Assembly: GCF_000799465.1 (NCBI RefSeq)
Contig: NZ_JUGU01000001.1
Coordinates: 3,182,501 to 3,246,500 of the forward strand
DNA from: Psychroserpens sp. Hel_I_66
Lineage (GTDB): Bacteria; Bacteroidota; Bacteroidia; Flavobacteriales; Flavobacteriaceae
DNA: 64,000 bases
Direction: 5' to 3'
The position numbers were made by a program, and so were the translations under genes. Below the pieces are notes generated by a model, which was given only the letters and a program-made list of their open reading frames with translations, searched no databases and had not been told where the DNA came from. This document shows positions 47,875 through 58,464 of the stretch, one piece after another (within the stretch, counting starts at the first letter, position 1; every line of letters begins with the position of its first letter).

Positions 47875-48838
47875 CTTTTAAAGCTGTTGAAATGTGAAAA
47901 ATAGCATCACCTTGGTAAATAATTGGAGACTCGTTAACATTAAAAATATAGCCAGAATTTGGCGCTTTGACAAAGTGGTTAAAAGTGCCATAGGGATCTG
48001 TGATGTTCCCTAAAATGTCATCTTTAGTTACGTAAGAATTTATTTTTACAGTAGGTTTAAACATGCCAGAGAACTTAGCTCTAAGCCATTTGCTATCTTC
48101 AATTACAATTGGTTTTTCTTTAGGTTCGGATACTTTAAACTTAGAATTTAACATTCCAAAATGGTTCAAAATACGTTTTGCGCCATTAACACCTGTATTG
48201 GTAATATTGGAGTCTATATTAAAGGACTTTCCTCCTTCAAATAAGAGCAAGGGCACACCTGCTATGCTGCAAGCGTTTCTAAAAGATTTATTTAAGTTTT
48301 TAGAATAATATATAAAGGGAGCGCCAAATACGTGTGCTAGCTCCTCTAGTTTTGGATCATCTTTTTCAATACGAACTTGGGCAGAGTTAAACCGGTCTGC
48401 ACCACCTGTGTGAAAATCCATAGCAAAATCGACATGAGGTACAATTTCTGTCATTACAAAATAGGCAACTCTGCTTGCTAAAGAACCGTTATTGGTTCCT
48501 GGAAAAACACGATTTAGGTCTCTTCCGTCAGGGAATTCACGATCCATATTTAAGAATCCAAAAACGTTTATAACGGGAACACATATTGTTGTCCCTATTT
48601 TAGGTTTATTTATGCCTTTTGCAATAATTTGCCTAACAATTTCAACACCATTAATTTCATCTCCATGAATTCCAGCGGTAATTAGAACAGTTGGACCAGG
48701 TTTTTTAGAGCGCTCAATAATTATTGGTACTTCTAGCGTATTTCGAGTATGTAGTTTTGCCACTTCAAAAGTGACGGTTTCACTTTTGCCAAGTTTAATA
48801 GTTTGTCCTAGAATATGTAAATCATCTTTATTTTCCAT
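47843..48838 (-). CDS. Succinylglutamate desuccinylase/aspartoacylase-family zinc hydrolase
   Basis: 331 residues of the M14 AstE/AspA-type amidohydrolase family. The zinc ligands are in 'GIHGDEINGVEIV' (His and Glu) and 'FAMDFHTGGADR', followed by an added C-terminal beta-domain. The true substrate is unlikely to be succinylglutamate, since no arginine-succinyltransferase genes are here. It lies 21 bases after rimK, and with the retropepsin gene makes a RimK-type cluster. A role in removing an amino-acid tag or peptide cap is inferred. Confidence 0.85.
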   Translation of the reverse strand: MENKDDLHILGQTIKLGKSETVTFEVAKLHTRNTLEVPIIIERSKKPGPTVLITAGIHGDEINGVEIVRQIIAKGINKPKIGTTICVPVINVFGFLNMDREFPDGRDLNRVFPGTNNGSLASRVAYFVMTEIVPHVDFAMDFHTGGADRFNSAQVRIEKDDPKLEELAHVFGAPFIYYSKNLNKSFRNACSIAGVPLLLFEGGKSFNIDSNITNTGVNGAKRILNHFGMLNSKFKVSEPKEKPIVIEDSKWLRAKFSGMFKPTVKINSYVTKDDILGNITDPYGTFNHFVKAPNSGYIFNVNESPIIYQGDAIFHISTALKDDKSTVTESV

Positions 48839-48859
48839 GCTTATTATTAAAAATGATCC

Positions 48860-49729
48860 CTAAACATTTCGTTCTATAAAACGAATGATAGTACCTGCAA
48901 TATCTTTTTTGGTAGCAGTTTCAATACCTTCTAATCCCGGAGAAGAGTTGACTTCTAAAATTAAAGGACCACGAGAGGATTGTAACAAATCAACTCCGCA
49001 AATGCCTAATCCAAGTGACTTAGCTGCTTTTAGTGCAGCATTTTCTTCATCGTCTGTAAGATCAATTATACTGGCACTTCCGCCTCTATGTAGATTGGAC
49101 CTAAACTCACCTTCTTTCCCTTGACGTTTCATGGCGCCAACAACTGTACCATCTACTATAAAAACTCTAATATCTGCACCTTTAGATTCTTTTATGAATT
49201 CTTGAACAATAACTCGGGCTTGCAACCCATTAAAAGCTTCTATGACAGATTCTGCTGCGTTATTGGTTTCAGCTAAAACAACGCCTAATCCTTGAGTGCC
49301 TTCTAACAACTTAATCACTAAAGGGGCTCCACCCACATAGTCAATCATACTTTGAACGTCTTTAGCATAGTTGGAAAAAACAGTTTTTGGCATTCCCAAG
49401 CCAGCTCTAGAGAGTACTTGTAAACTTCGCAATTTATCCCTTGATCTCACTAAAGCTTGAGATTCTACTGCAGAAAATACTTTCATCATTTCAAATTGTC
49501 TTACTACAGCTGTTCCATAAAAAGTTACAGATGCTCCAATTCTTGGGATGATCGCATCTGCCTCTAATGTTCTACCTTTGAAGATGACTTTCGGGTTTTT
49601 TTTCTCAATTATTATATCGCACATTAATGGGTCAATAACCTCAACATCATGTTTGCGTTTTTTTGCTGCCTCAACAAGACGTTTTGTTGAATATAAGTGG
49701 GGATTTCTAGATAATATAATGATTTTCAT
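48860..49729 (-). CDS. rimK: RimK-like ATP-grasp amino-acid ligase
   Basis: 289 residues. The ATP-grasp core shows '[18 protein letters not shown]' and the metal-binding '[15 protein letters not shown]'. RimK adds glutamates to the C-terminus of ribosomal protein S6, and paralogues make other gamma- or alpha-linked peptides. It is flanked by the retropepsin-like and AstE-like genes on the same strand, a known neighbourhood for this ligase class. Confidence 0.9.
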   Translation of the reverse strand: MKIIILSRNPHLYSTKRLVEAAKKRKHDVEVIDPLMCDIIIEKKNPKVIFKGRTLEADAIIPRIGASVTFYGTAVVRQFEMMKVFSAVESQALVRSRDKLRSLQVLSRAGLGMPKTVFSNYAKDVQSMIDYVGGAPLVIKLLEGTQGLGVVLAETNNAAESVIEAFNGLQARVIVQEFIKESKGADIRVFIVDGTVVGAMKRQGKEGEFRSNLHRGGSASIIDLTDDEENAALKAAKSLGLGICGVDLLQSSRGPLILEVNSSPGLEGIETATKKDIAGTIIRFIERNV

Positions 49730-49788
49730 AGTTTTAAATTGCGAATTTTTTGTAAGATAATCTGTTAGCGAACAGTGTGATTTTACTG

Positions 49789-50223
49789 TTATTTTGTTGA
49801 TTTTATTTTATTTTGATAAGATAAGTTTTTTAAGCTAATGTCAACGATAAATTTTTTTGAAAGAAACTTTCGTCCAATTAAAATTGGGTATTTCATTTCA
49901 TCTCTAGTGCTTAAGGTAAGATCAATTTTATATTTTTTGCCAAAAACTAAAATACTTGTTTTAACCATATATCTATTTTGAACCATACCATTACTGCTTT
50001 TAACCTTAGTTGTGGAATAGTTTTTAAACACTATGATTTTCTTGTTATAGTTTGGGTGTTCTTTGTCAAAAAACAGACATTTAAGTAAATCGTTTTCTTC
50101 AATAACTTTATGGCAGTGCATAGATGACGTGAATGCGCCAGTATCAATCTTTATATCAATATCAAATAATTCAAGAGTTGGGAAATCTACTTTATCTACT
50201 CTGCCTATAATTTTTTTTGGCAT
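49789..50223 (-). CDS. Retropepsin-like RimB-type protease (DUF785/ATP-dependent zinc protease family)
   Basis: 144 residues. The single aspartyl-type active site is '[12 protein letters not shown]', and the C-terminal '[17 protein letters not shown]' is conserved in this family. It is often encoded beside rimK; Pseudomonas RimB is a relative. It probably trims or regulates the ligase product. The gene is first in the minus-strand unit, 59 bases before rimK. Confidence 0.85.
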   Translation of the reverse strand: MPKKIIGRVDKVDFPTLELFDIDIKIDTGAFTSSMHCHKVIEENDLLKCLFFDKEHPNYNKKIIVFKNYSTTKVKSSNGMVQNRYMVKTSILVFGKKYKIDLTLSTRDEMKYPILIGRKFLSKKFIVDISLKNLSYQNKIKSTK

Positions 50224-50309
50224 TTTTAAAATTTTTAAATAAATCGCAATGTAATCATAAGGAGGTTTTAAAAAGAAATTTTACTGCTATTTTTTAACGT
50301 TTAAAAAAG

Positions 50310-50337
50310 TTGTTTTCAATTGTAAATATTAACTTTG
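50310..50337 (+). promoter_or_regulatory. Promoter of uvrC
   Basis: TTG (50310-50312), 17 bases, then TAACTTTG (50330-50337) match the Bacteroidota consensus at both elements. The uvrC ATGs at 50340 and 50343 follow at once, so the message is probably leaderless. Confidence 0.7.
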
Positions 50338-50339
50338 AA

Positions 50340-52136
50340 ATGATGCAAAAGCCTGCTTTAGATATTCAAATTAAAACGTTGCCCAATCAACCTGGAGTTT
50401 ATCAATATTTTGATGATAATGATAAATTGATTTATGTGGGAAAGGCAAAGAATATCAAAAAAAGAGTAAGCTCCTACTTCACAAAAACCCATGACAATGG
50501 TAAAACAAGGGTCTTAGTTAGAAAAATAGCCAATATTAAGCACATCGTTGTTGAGACAGAAACCGATGCATTATTATTGGAAAATAACCTCATAAAAAAA
50601 TACAAGCCACGTTACAATGTTTTGCTTAAAGATGACAAATCCTATCCTTGGATTTGCATCAAAAATGAACGTTTCCCAAGAGTATTTCCAACACGTCGTG
50701 TTTTCAAGGATGGCTCAACATATTATGGTCCCTACACGAGCATGAAAACAGTGAGAACCTTGCTCGATTTGATAAAAGGTTTGTATAGTTTACGAACCTG
50801 TAACTATAATCTTTCCGAAGAAAAAATAGAGGCAGGTAAATATAAAGTGTGCTTAGAATACCATTTGGGAAACTGTAAAGGACCATGTGAAGACTTGCAG
50901 AGCGAAGAAGAATATAATGAGCATATTGTGGCGATACACGAAATAATCAAAGGAAATTTTAAAGACTCGCTATCTCAATTTAAAACGCAAATGCGGGAAC
51001 TAGCTCAAGAGATGCATTTTGAACAAGCGCAGCGTATTAAAGATAAAATCGAAATTTTGGAAAATTATCAAGCCAAATCAACGATAGTAAATCCAAAAAT
51101 CAGTAACGTTGATGTATTTAGCATCATGAGTGATGAGGGTTATGGCTACGTTAATTTTCTTCAATTGTCCTACGGAAGCATTATTAGATCCCATACTTTA
51201 GAAATCAAGAAAAAACTGGATGAAACTGATCTAGAACTATTAGAACTCGCAATTATCGAGATCAGGCAACGTTTCAACTCGGCATCCAAAGAAGTTTACG
51301 TACCATTTAAAGTAGACTTAGGAGAGGATCTAAAAGTTACGGTACCGCAAGTTGGAGATAAAAAGAAGATATTGGATTTATCTCTTCGGAATGCAAAATA
51401 CTACCGTATGGAGCGCTTCAAACAGGTGAAAATCGTAGATCCAGATCGTCATGCAAACCGGATTATGGCACAAATGAAAGCCGATTTACGTCTGCCCGAA
51501 GAACCTCGCCATATCGAGTGTTTTGATAACTCCAACATACAAGGTACCAATCCCGTGGCTGCCTGTGTTGTTTTTAAAGATGGAAAACCAAGTAAGAAAG
51601 ACTATCGCCATTTCAATATAAAAACGGTGGAAGGCCCAGATGATTTTGCATCAATGGAAGAAGTGGTTTATAGAAGATACAAACGTTTAGTTGAAGAGGA
51701 GCAACCCTTGCCACAACTCATAATTATCGATGGAGGTAAAGGGCAATTATCGTCTGCTTTAAAAAGTTTGGATGCATTAAATCTTCGGAAAAAAATCGCG
51801 ATCATCGGAATTGCGAAACGTTTGGAAGAATTATTTTATCCAGATGATCCAATTCCCTTATATTTAGATAAGAAAAGCGAAACGCTAAAGGTGATTCAGC
51901 ATCTAAGAAATGAGGCGCACCGTTTTGGGATTGAGCACCATAGAAATAGACGAAGTAAACAAGCGTTAAATACAGAGCTGGAAACGATACCGGGAATTGG
52001 AGAACAGACGGTTGTAGCTTTGATGAAAAAGTTCAAGTCGGTGAAGCGCATTTCCGAAGCAAAAAAAGAAGATTTAGAAAAAGTTGTTGGTTTATCTAGA
52101 GCTCAAAAAATAATAGAGTATTACAAAACAAAGTGA
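50340..52136 (+). CDS. uvrC: Excinuclease ABC subunit C
   Basis: 598 residues from the ATG at 50340; a TTG at 50310 in frame is part of the promoter and was rejected. The GIY-YIG nuclease is N-terminal ('GVYQYFDDNDKLIYVGKAKNI'), then a UVR motif ('QEMHFEQAQRIKDKIEIL'), an RNase H-like nuclease domain ('IECFDNSNIQGTNPVA', 'IIDGGKGQL') and C-terminal HhH repeats ('IPGIGEQTVVALMKKF'). It cuts both sides of DNA lesions. Four TTCCGAAG/CTTCGGAA copies lie in it, the highest count for any gene here. Confidence 0.97.
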   Translation: MMQKPALDIQIKTLPNQPGVYQYFDDNDKLIYVGKAKNIKKRVSSYFTKTHDNGKTRVLVRKIANIKHIVVETETDALLLENNLIKKYKPRYNVLLKDDKSYPWICIKNERFPRVFPTRRVFKDGSTYYGPYTSMKTVRTLLDLIKGLYSLRTCNYNLSEEKIEAGKYKVCLEYHLGNCKGPCEDLQSEEEYNEHIVAIHEIIKGNFKDSLSQFKTQMRELAQEMHFEQAQRIKDKIEILENYQAKSTIVNPKISNVDVFSIMSDEGYGYVNFLQLSYGSIIRSHTLEIKKKLDETDLELLELAIIEIRQRFNSASKEVYVPFKVDLGEDLKVTVPQVGDKKKILDLSLRNAKYYRMERFKQVKIVDPDRHANRIMAQMKADLRLPEEPRHIECFDNSNIQGTNPVAACVVFKDGKPSKKDYRHFNIKTVEGPDDFASMEEVVYRRYKRLVEEEQPLPQLIIIDGGKGQLSSALKSLDALNLRKKIAIIGIAKRLEELFYPDDPIPLYLDKKSETLKVIQHLRNEAHRFGIEHHRNRRSKQALNTELETIPGIGEQTVVALMKKFKSVKRISEAKKEDLEKVVGLSRAQKIIEYYKTK

Positions 52137-54370
52137 GGTATAAAATTCTTGTCATATTGCTGCTGTTAAGCGTGTTTTCTATGAAGGCCCAAACAACTGG
52201 CGAGCCACAAAAACAAAAGATAGGTTTAGTGTTGAGTGGAGGAGGAGCCAAGGGTTTTGCGCATATTGGAGTGCTCAAGGTCATTGATAGTTTAGGTATA
52301 AAAGTAGATTACATTGCTGGTACGAGTATGGGAGCAATTATTGGTTCTTTGTATGCTTCTGGATATTCTGGTAAACAGCTGGACTCAATTTTTGGTAGCC
52401 TGGATTTTGATGAAGTTATTAATGATTATGTACCACGCTCTGCAAAAACAATTTATGAGCGAAACAATACAGAGAAATATGCTGTTGTGCTTCCGTTTAA
52501 CGGATTTAAACTTAAATTGCCATCTGCAATTTCTAGAGGGCAAAACGTGTTTAATCTCTTATCAAAGTTAACGCTTCATGTGAGTGAGATTCGTGATTTT
52601 GATAAGTTGCCAATTCCGTTTTTTTGTGTTGCCACAAATGTCGAGACTGGAAATCAAGTCATATTGGATTCTGGTAATCTGCCTCAATGTGTATCTGCAA
52701 GTGGAGCTTTCCCTTCTTTATTTCAACCTGTAGAGATTGATGGTGACTTATTGATAGATGGAGGTGTGATCAATAATTACCCTATTGACGAGCTTAAGGC
52801 AAAAGGGATGGATATTATCATTGGTGTAGATGTACAAGATGGTCTTGCAAGTAGAGAAGATATGGTTTCTGCGCCTTCTGTATTGTTGCAGATCAATAAC
52901 TTCAGGACTATTAATGATATGATATTGAAATCTAAAAAGACAGATATTTACATCAAGCCAGACATCAAAGATTTTACGGTAATTTCATTTAGCGAAGGCA
53001 AAGAGATTATTAATAATGGACAACTCGCAGCTTTAGAGCGTTTAGAGGCTTTGGATCAACTTCCTAAATATAAGATCCAAAAAGGTGAAAGAGAGTTTGA
53101 CTTAACCTATAAAGATAGTATTCAAATAAACGACATAAGTTTTACAGGAAATAAAAGATATGATAGATCTTATATTTTAGGAAAAATGAAACTAAAAGGA
53201 AGCGAAAAAGTGAGTTATGATAACTTTAATAGAGGCGTAAATAATTTGATAGCAACAAATAATTTTGACTCATTTAAATATTGTTTTGAAAAATCAAAAG
53301 AAAAAGAGGGTTATGATTTTACAGCAGAGCTAACAGAAAATACATCAACCACATTTTTAAAGTTAGGAATACATTACGATGATTTGTATAAAAGTGCAGC
53401 ATTATTGAATTTAACTAAAAAGAGACTTTTGTTCAACAATGATATTGCATCACTGGATTTAATCTTGGGAGATAACGTGAGGTATAATTTTGAGTATTTA
53501 ATAGACAAAGGATTTTATTGGAGCGTCGGTTTAAAATCAAGATACAACCAGTTTGAAAAAGGAGTCAGTAGTGAGTTGCTCTTAGATGAAGCACAAATTG
53601 ATGAAACAGGTATTAATCAATTGGATGTTCAGCTAAGGGATCAAACCAATCAATTTTATTTACAAACATTGTTTAGAAAAGATTTTGCCTTTAGTATTGG
53701 AGCAGAACATAAGCGATTGAACATCAAATCTGAAACAATTACAATAGATACAGAAACAGATGAATTTCTGTTTGATAATACCGATTATTTTAGTCTCTTC
53801 GGAAGTTTGAAACTAGACACATATGATGACAAGTACTATCCATCAAAAGGTCTTTTCTTCAACGGAGATATTCATACCTATTTATTTGCATCACATTTTA
53901 ATCAAGATTTTGAAGAGTTCTCTATCGCAAAAGCAGAAATGGGCTACGCCTTTAGAGTCTCTAATAGCGTCAGTTTTAATTTGATGACAAGTGGCGGATT
54001 CAAATTTGGAGACAACTCCACAAGCACATTAGATTTTGCTTTAGGTGGCTACGGAAATAACTTTATAAATAATTTCATACCCTTTTTAGGTTATGATTTT
54101 ATATCTATAAGTGGTAACAGTTTTGTAAAAGCTTATGCAAATGCAGATGTTGAGATTTTCAATAAAAACCATATCACATTAGAAGCCAATTGGGCAAATA
54201 TTGACAACGATATTTTTGCATCTGGTGAGTGGTTCACATTGCCAGATTATAGGGGATATGCTTTAGGTTACGGATTAGAAACTTTTTTAGGACCAATTCA
54301 AGTAAAATATAGCTACTCACCAGAACAAAGTGAAAGCGTTTGGTATTTTAATATTGGATTTTGGTTTTAG
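52133..54370 (+). CDS. Patatin-type phospholipase with POTRA and outer-membrane barrel
   Basis: 745 residues from GTG overlapping the uvrC stop codon by four bases. The signal peptide is 'MRYKILVILLLLSVFSMKAQ'. The patatin domain has the oxyanion motif 'GGGAKG' (36-41), serine S65 in 'GTSMGA' and the 'LIDGGV' aspartate. A POTRA-like segment (about 325-400, 'INDISFTGNKRYDRSYI') and a C-terminal barrel ending 'YFNIGFWF' follow. The architecture resembles PlpD-type (type Vd) proteins, so surface display of a phospholipase is plausible. Confidence 0.88.
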   Translation: MRYKILVILLLLSVFSMKAQTTGEPQKQKIGLVLSGGGAKGFAHIGVLKVIDSLGIKVDYIAGTSMGAIIGSLYASGYSGKQLDSIFGSLDFDEVINDYVPRSAKTIYERNNTEKYAVVLPFNGFKLKLPSAISRGQNVFNLLSKLTLHVSEIRDFDKLPIPFFCVATNVETGNQVILDSGNLPQCVSASGAFPSLFQPVEIDGDLLIDGGVINNYPIDELKAKGMDIIIGVDVQDGLASREDMVSAPSVLLQINNFRTINDMILKSKKTDIYIKPDIKDFTVISFSEGKEIINNGQLAALERLEALDQLPKYKIQKGEREFDLTYKDSIQINDISFTGNKRYDRSYILGKMKLKGSEKVSYDNFNRGVNNLIATNNFDSFKYCFEKSKEKEGYDFTAELTENTSTTFLKLGIHYDDLYKSAALLNLTKKRLLFNNDIASLDLILGDNVRYNFEYLIDKGFYWSVGLKSRYNQFEKGVSSELLLDEAQIDETGINQLDVQLRDQTNQFYLQTLFRKDFAFSIGAEHKRLNIKSETITIDTETDEFLFDNTDYFSLFGSLKLDTYDDKYYPSKGLFFNGDIHTYLFASHFNQDFEEFSIAKAEMGYAFRVSNSVSFNLMTSGGFKFGDNSTSTLDFALGGYGNNFINNFIPFLGYDFISISGNSFVKAYANADVEIFNKNHITLEANWANIDNDIFASGEWFTLPDYRGYALGYGLETFLGPIQVKYSYSPEQSESVWYFNIGFWF

Positions 54371-54550
54371 AATACTCAAAAATTTTCCGATATTTATCCC
54401 ATGTCTAATCTCATCTTCAAAGATTTATTAAGTCACCTCCAGTTTCTCATTAAAAGAAATCCTGAGTAAGTTGCATTTTTCGTATCTTTAAAACGCATGT
54501 AATTTATACCAGTAAGCGTATAAACAAATCAATTTTTAAACTTAAAACAT

Positions 54551-55711
<1,161 letters not shown>

Positions 55712-55727
55712 ACTAAAAATTAAATTA

Positions 55728-56213
55728 ATGTACAACAAATTACCAGCAGACCCAACTGCAATGATTTTAGGTATTATAGCACTCGTCGTATCCTTTGCAG
55801 GATGTTGCTGTGGGATATTTGCTTTTATACCGTTAATTTTGAGCATCATAGGTTTAGTGATAGCAAATAAAAGTTTGAGGGAATTTCAAGCAAATCCAAG
55901 TATTTATGAGCCTCAAAGTAAAAGTAATGTTTCCACATCAAGGATTTTAAATATTATAGCCTTGGTAATGAGTTCAATTACGATACTATTTTACTTGGCT
56001 TATTTTTTAATTTACGGAGCATTATTTTCAACCGCAATTATGGAAGGTTACGAGCTTCAAAAAAATGCAGACGACTACAGTAACGAATGGGAAAATGATT
56101 CAATTTACGAGTATGAAGATGACTATTACGAAATAGAAGAAGATACCATAAAAGTAGATTCCATAAATATTGAAGAGCTAATAGAGACAGAAATAGACAG
56201 TATAAATAATTAA
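55728..56213 (+). CDS. CCC-motif small membrane protein
   Basis: 161 residues with membrane segments at about 10-30, 32-47 and 72-98. It has a tandem cysteine motif 'AGCCCGIFAFIPLI' and an acidic, Tyr-rich tail. Similar DUF4190-like proteins are common in Flavobacteriia and uncharacterised. It sits between hmgA and hppD on the same strand, 16 bases after hmgA. Whether it functions with them is unknown. Confidence 0.75.
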   Translation: MYNKLPADPTAMILGIIALVVSFAGCCCGIFAFIPLILSIIGLVIANKSLREFQANPSIYEPQSKSNVSTSRILNIIALVMSSITILFYLAYFLIYGALFSTAIMEGYELQKNADDYSNEWENDSIYEYEDDYYEIEEDTIKVDSINIEELIETEIDSINN

Positions 56214-56275
56214 AAACATAAAAATACTTTCTTCGGAAATGTTATATCTCCAAAGAAGGTCCAAAATATAGTATT

Positions 56276-57436
56276 ATGGCAAAAGAAGTTAAAAGTGTCG
56301 ATTACGGATTAGAAAAGATTTTCGACGGAGCCCAAGATTTTTTACCGTTATTAGGTACAGATTACGTAGAATTTTACGTTGGTAATGCAAAACAATCTGC
56401 GCATTTCTATAAAACAGCATTCGGTTTTCAATCCTTTGCATATAGAGGTTTAGAAACAGGATCTCGAGATTCAGTAAGTTACGTACTTAAGCAAGATAAA
56501 ATTAGATTAGTACTTACCACACCATTAACCAGTAAGTCAAAAATTAATGATCATATTGTAAAACATGGAGATGGCGTAAAAGTAGTTGCGCTTTGGGTAG
56601 ATGATGCCAGAAAATCGTACGAGGAAACCACAAAAAGAGGAGCAAAATCCTATATGGAGCCAACCGTAGAAAAGGACGAGTTTGGTGAAGTTGTAAGAGC
56701 AGGAATCTACACATACGGTGAAACGGTTCATATGTTTGTTGAGCGTAAAAACTATAAAGGTAAATTTATGCCAGGTTTTGTGGAATGGGAAAGTGATTAC
56801 AATCCAGAGTCCGTTGGTCTAAAGTATATTGACCATATGGTGGGTAATGTAGGTTGGGGACAAATGAACACATGGGTAAAATGGTATGAAGATGTGATGG
56901 GATTTGTGAATTTCCTATCATTTGACGATAAACAAATTCATACAGAATATTCTGCACTCATGAGTAAAGTAATGAGTAATGGCAATGGTCGTATAAAATT
57001 CCCTATAAACGAGCCAGCCAAAGCAGCAAAAAAATCACAAATTGAAGAGTATTTAGATTTTTACGAAGATTCTGGAGTCCAGCATATTGCTGTCGCTACA
57101 GATGATATCATAAAAACAGTAGATCAGTTAAAAGCAAGGGGAGTAGAGTTTTTGCCACCACCACCACAAGCGTACTATGATGATATCCCGAGACGTTTGG
57201 GTGTGCATATGGACATGATGAAAGAAGATATTAAAGAACTTCAAAAACTATCCATCTTAGTAGATGCAGATGAAGAAGGTTACTTACTTCAAATTTTCAC
57301 CAAACCAGTTGAAGATAGACCAACACTCTTTTTTGAAATTATACAAAGAATGGGAGCACAAGGTTTTGGTGCTGGTAATTTTAAGGCATTATTTGAATCT
57401 ATAGAGAGAGAGCAAGCAAAACGAGGTACTTTGTGA
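56276..57436 (+). CDS. hppD: 4-hydroxyphenylpyruvate dioxygenase
   Basis: 386 residues with two vicinal oxygen chelate domains. Fe(II) ligands are H187 ('YIDHMVGNV'), H270 ('VQHIAVATDD') and E354 ('FFEIIQR'). It makes homogentisate for the hmgA product. One dispersed motif copy lies in the upstream gap at 56231. Confidence 0.96.
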   Translation: MAKEVKSVDYGLEKIFDGAQDFLPLLGTDYVEFYVGNAKQSAHFYKTAFGFQSFAYRGLETGSRDSVSYVLKQDKIRLVLTTPLTSKSKINDHIVKHGDGVKVVALWVDDARKSYEETTKRGAKSYMEPTVEKDEFGEVVRAGIYTYGETVHMFVERKNYKGKFMPGFVEWESDYNPESVGLKYIDHMVGNVGWGQMNTWVKWYEDVMGFVNFLSFDDKQIHTEYSALMSKVMSNGNGRIKFPINEPAKAAKKSQIEEYLDFYEDSGVQHIAVATDDIIKTVDQLKARGVEFLPPPPQAYYDDIPRRLGVHMDMMKEDIKELQKLSILVDADEEGYLLQIFTKPVEDRPTLFFEIIQRMGAQGFGAGNFKALFESIEREQAKRGTL

Positions 57437-57463
57437 TTTTCAATAAATAATAAATGATAACTC

Positions 57464-57497
57464 TAAAGCTCAATCTCATAAGGATTGAGCTTTTTTT
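57464..57497 (+). terminator. Terminator after hppD
   Basis: A perfect 11-bp stem (57465-57475 with 57483-57493) is followed by a T-run. The rest of the gap to 57681 is AT-rich with one dispersed motif copy at 57529. Confidence 0.85.
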
Positions 57498-57680
57498 ATC
57501 GATATATGAAAACTATTTGTAGCTTAAATTCCGAAGAAAAAATATAAAATCTAACACAACTATAACGTCTTTATTTATAATGGTTTCAATAAAATTTATA
57601 TTTTTGGAATAGTAATTGTAATTGTTGGATATGAACAATAAAATGTAATTCTGATGGTTACATTTGCAATACAATAAAAG

Positions 57681-58460
57681 ATGAAAAACGTACTACTTAT
57701 AATTGGAATTATATTTTGTCTGCAACCTTCTTTTGCCCAAAAGAAAAGTGCATTTCAAGATGGTGAATGGTTTAAATTCGAAATGAGCTATAGTGGTTTT
57801 CTTAAGGCAGGCAATGCAACCTTATCTGTTGATGAAACAACTTTACAAGGTAAACCTGTATATCATGTTACCGGAAAAGGTTGGACGACGGGAGCGATTA
57901 AGTGGTTCTTTAAAGTCAAAGATAGATATGAAAGCTATTTTGATAAAAACACTGGTGTACCATATAAGTTTATTAGAAAAATTGACGAAGGTGGCCATAC
58001 AAAGGACATAGAGATTAATTTTGATCAAATAAAAAGGGAGGCTATTGTTGAAAACAAAAAAAATAAAACAACAAATACCTTTACAACAGAGCAAGACGTA
58101 CAAGACATGGTGTCTGCTTTTTATTATCTTCGTAATAATTATGAAACTAATAATATTAAAGAGGGAGATGTTGTAGAATTAGATATGTTTTTTGACGAAG
58201 AGAACTTTGGTTTTAAATTGAAATTTTTAGGCAGGGAAACTGTCGATACAGAATTTGGTAAAATCAAAACGCTTAGGTTTAGACCTTATGTTATGGCTGG
58301 ACGAGTTTTTAAAGAACAAGAAAGTTTGACACTTTGGGTAAGTGCAGATGAAAATAAAATTCCACTAAAGATCAAGGCAGATTTAGCTGTAGGTTCTTTA
58401 AGAGCAGATTTGGTGGAATTTAAAGGATTAAAACATTATTTCCCGATACAATTTGACTAA
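57681..58460 (+). CDS. DUF3108 family exported protein
   Basis: 259 residues with a signal peptide ('MKNVLLIIGIIFCLQPSFAQ') and a beta-rich domain ('FKFEMSYSGFLKAGNATLSV', 'YHVTGKGWTTGAIKWFFKV') typical of DUF3108. This family resembles LolA-like or outer-membrane-associated folds, without proven activity. It lies 4 bases before the tryptophan dioxygenase gene and opens a four-gene unit ending in pgi. Confidence 0.82.
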   Translation: MKNVLLIIGIIFCLQPSFAQKKSAFQDGEWFKFEMSYSGFLKAGNATLSVDETTLQGKPVYHVTGKGWTTGAIKWFFKVKDRYESYFDKNTGVPYKFIRKIDEGGHTKDIEINFDQIKREAIVENKKNKTTNTFTTEQDVQDMVSAFYYLRNNYETNNIKEGDVVELDMFFDEENFGFKLKFLGRETVDTEFGKIKTLRFRPYVMAGRVFKEQESLTLWVSADENKIPLKIKADLAVGSLRADLVEFKGLKHYFPIQFD

Positions 58461-58464
58461 TTAA

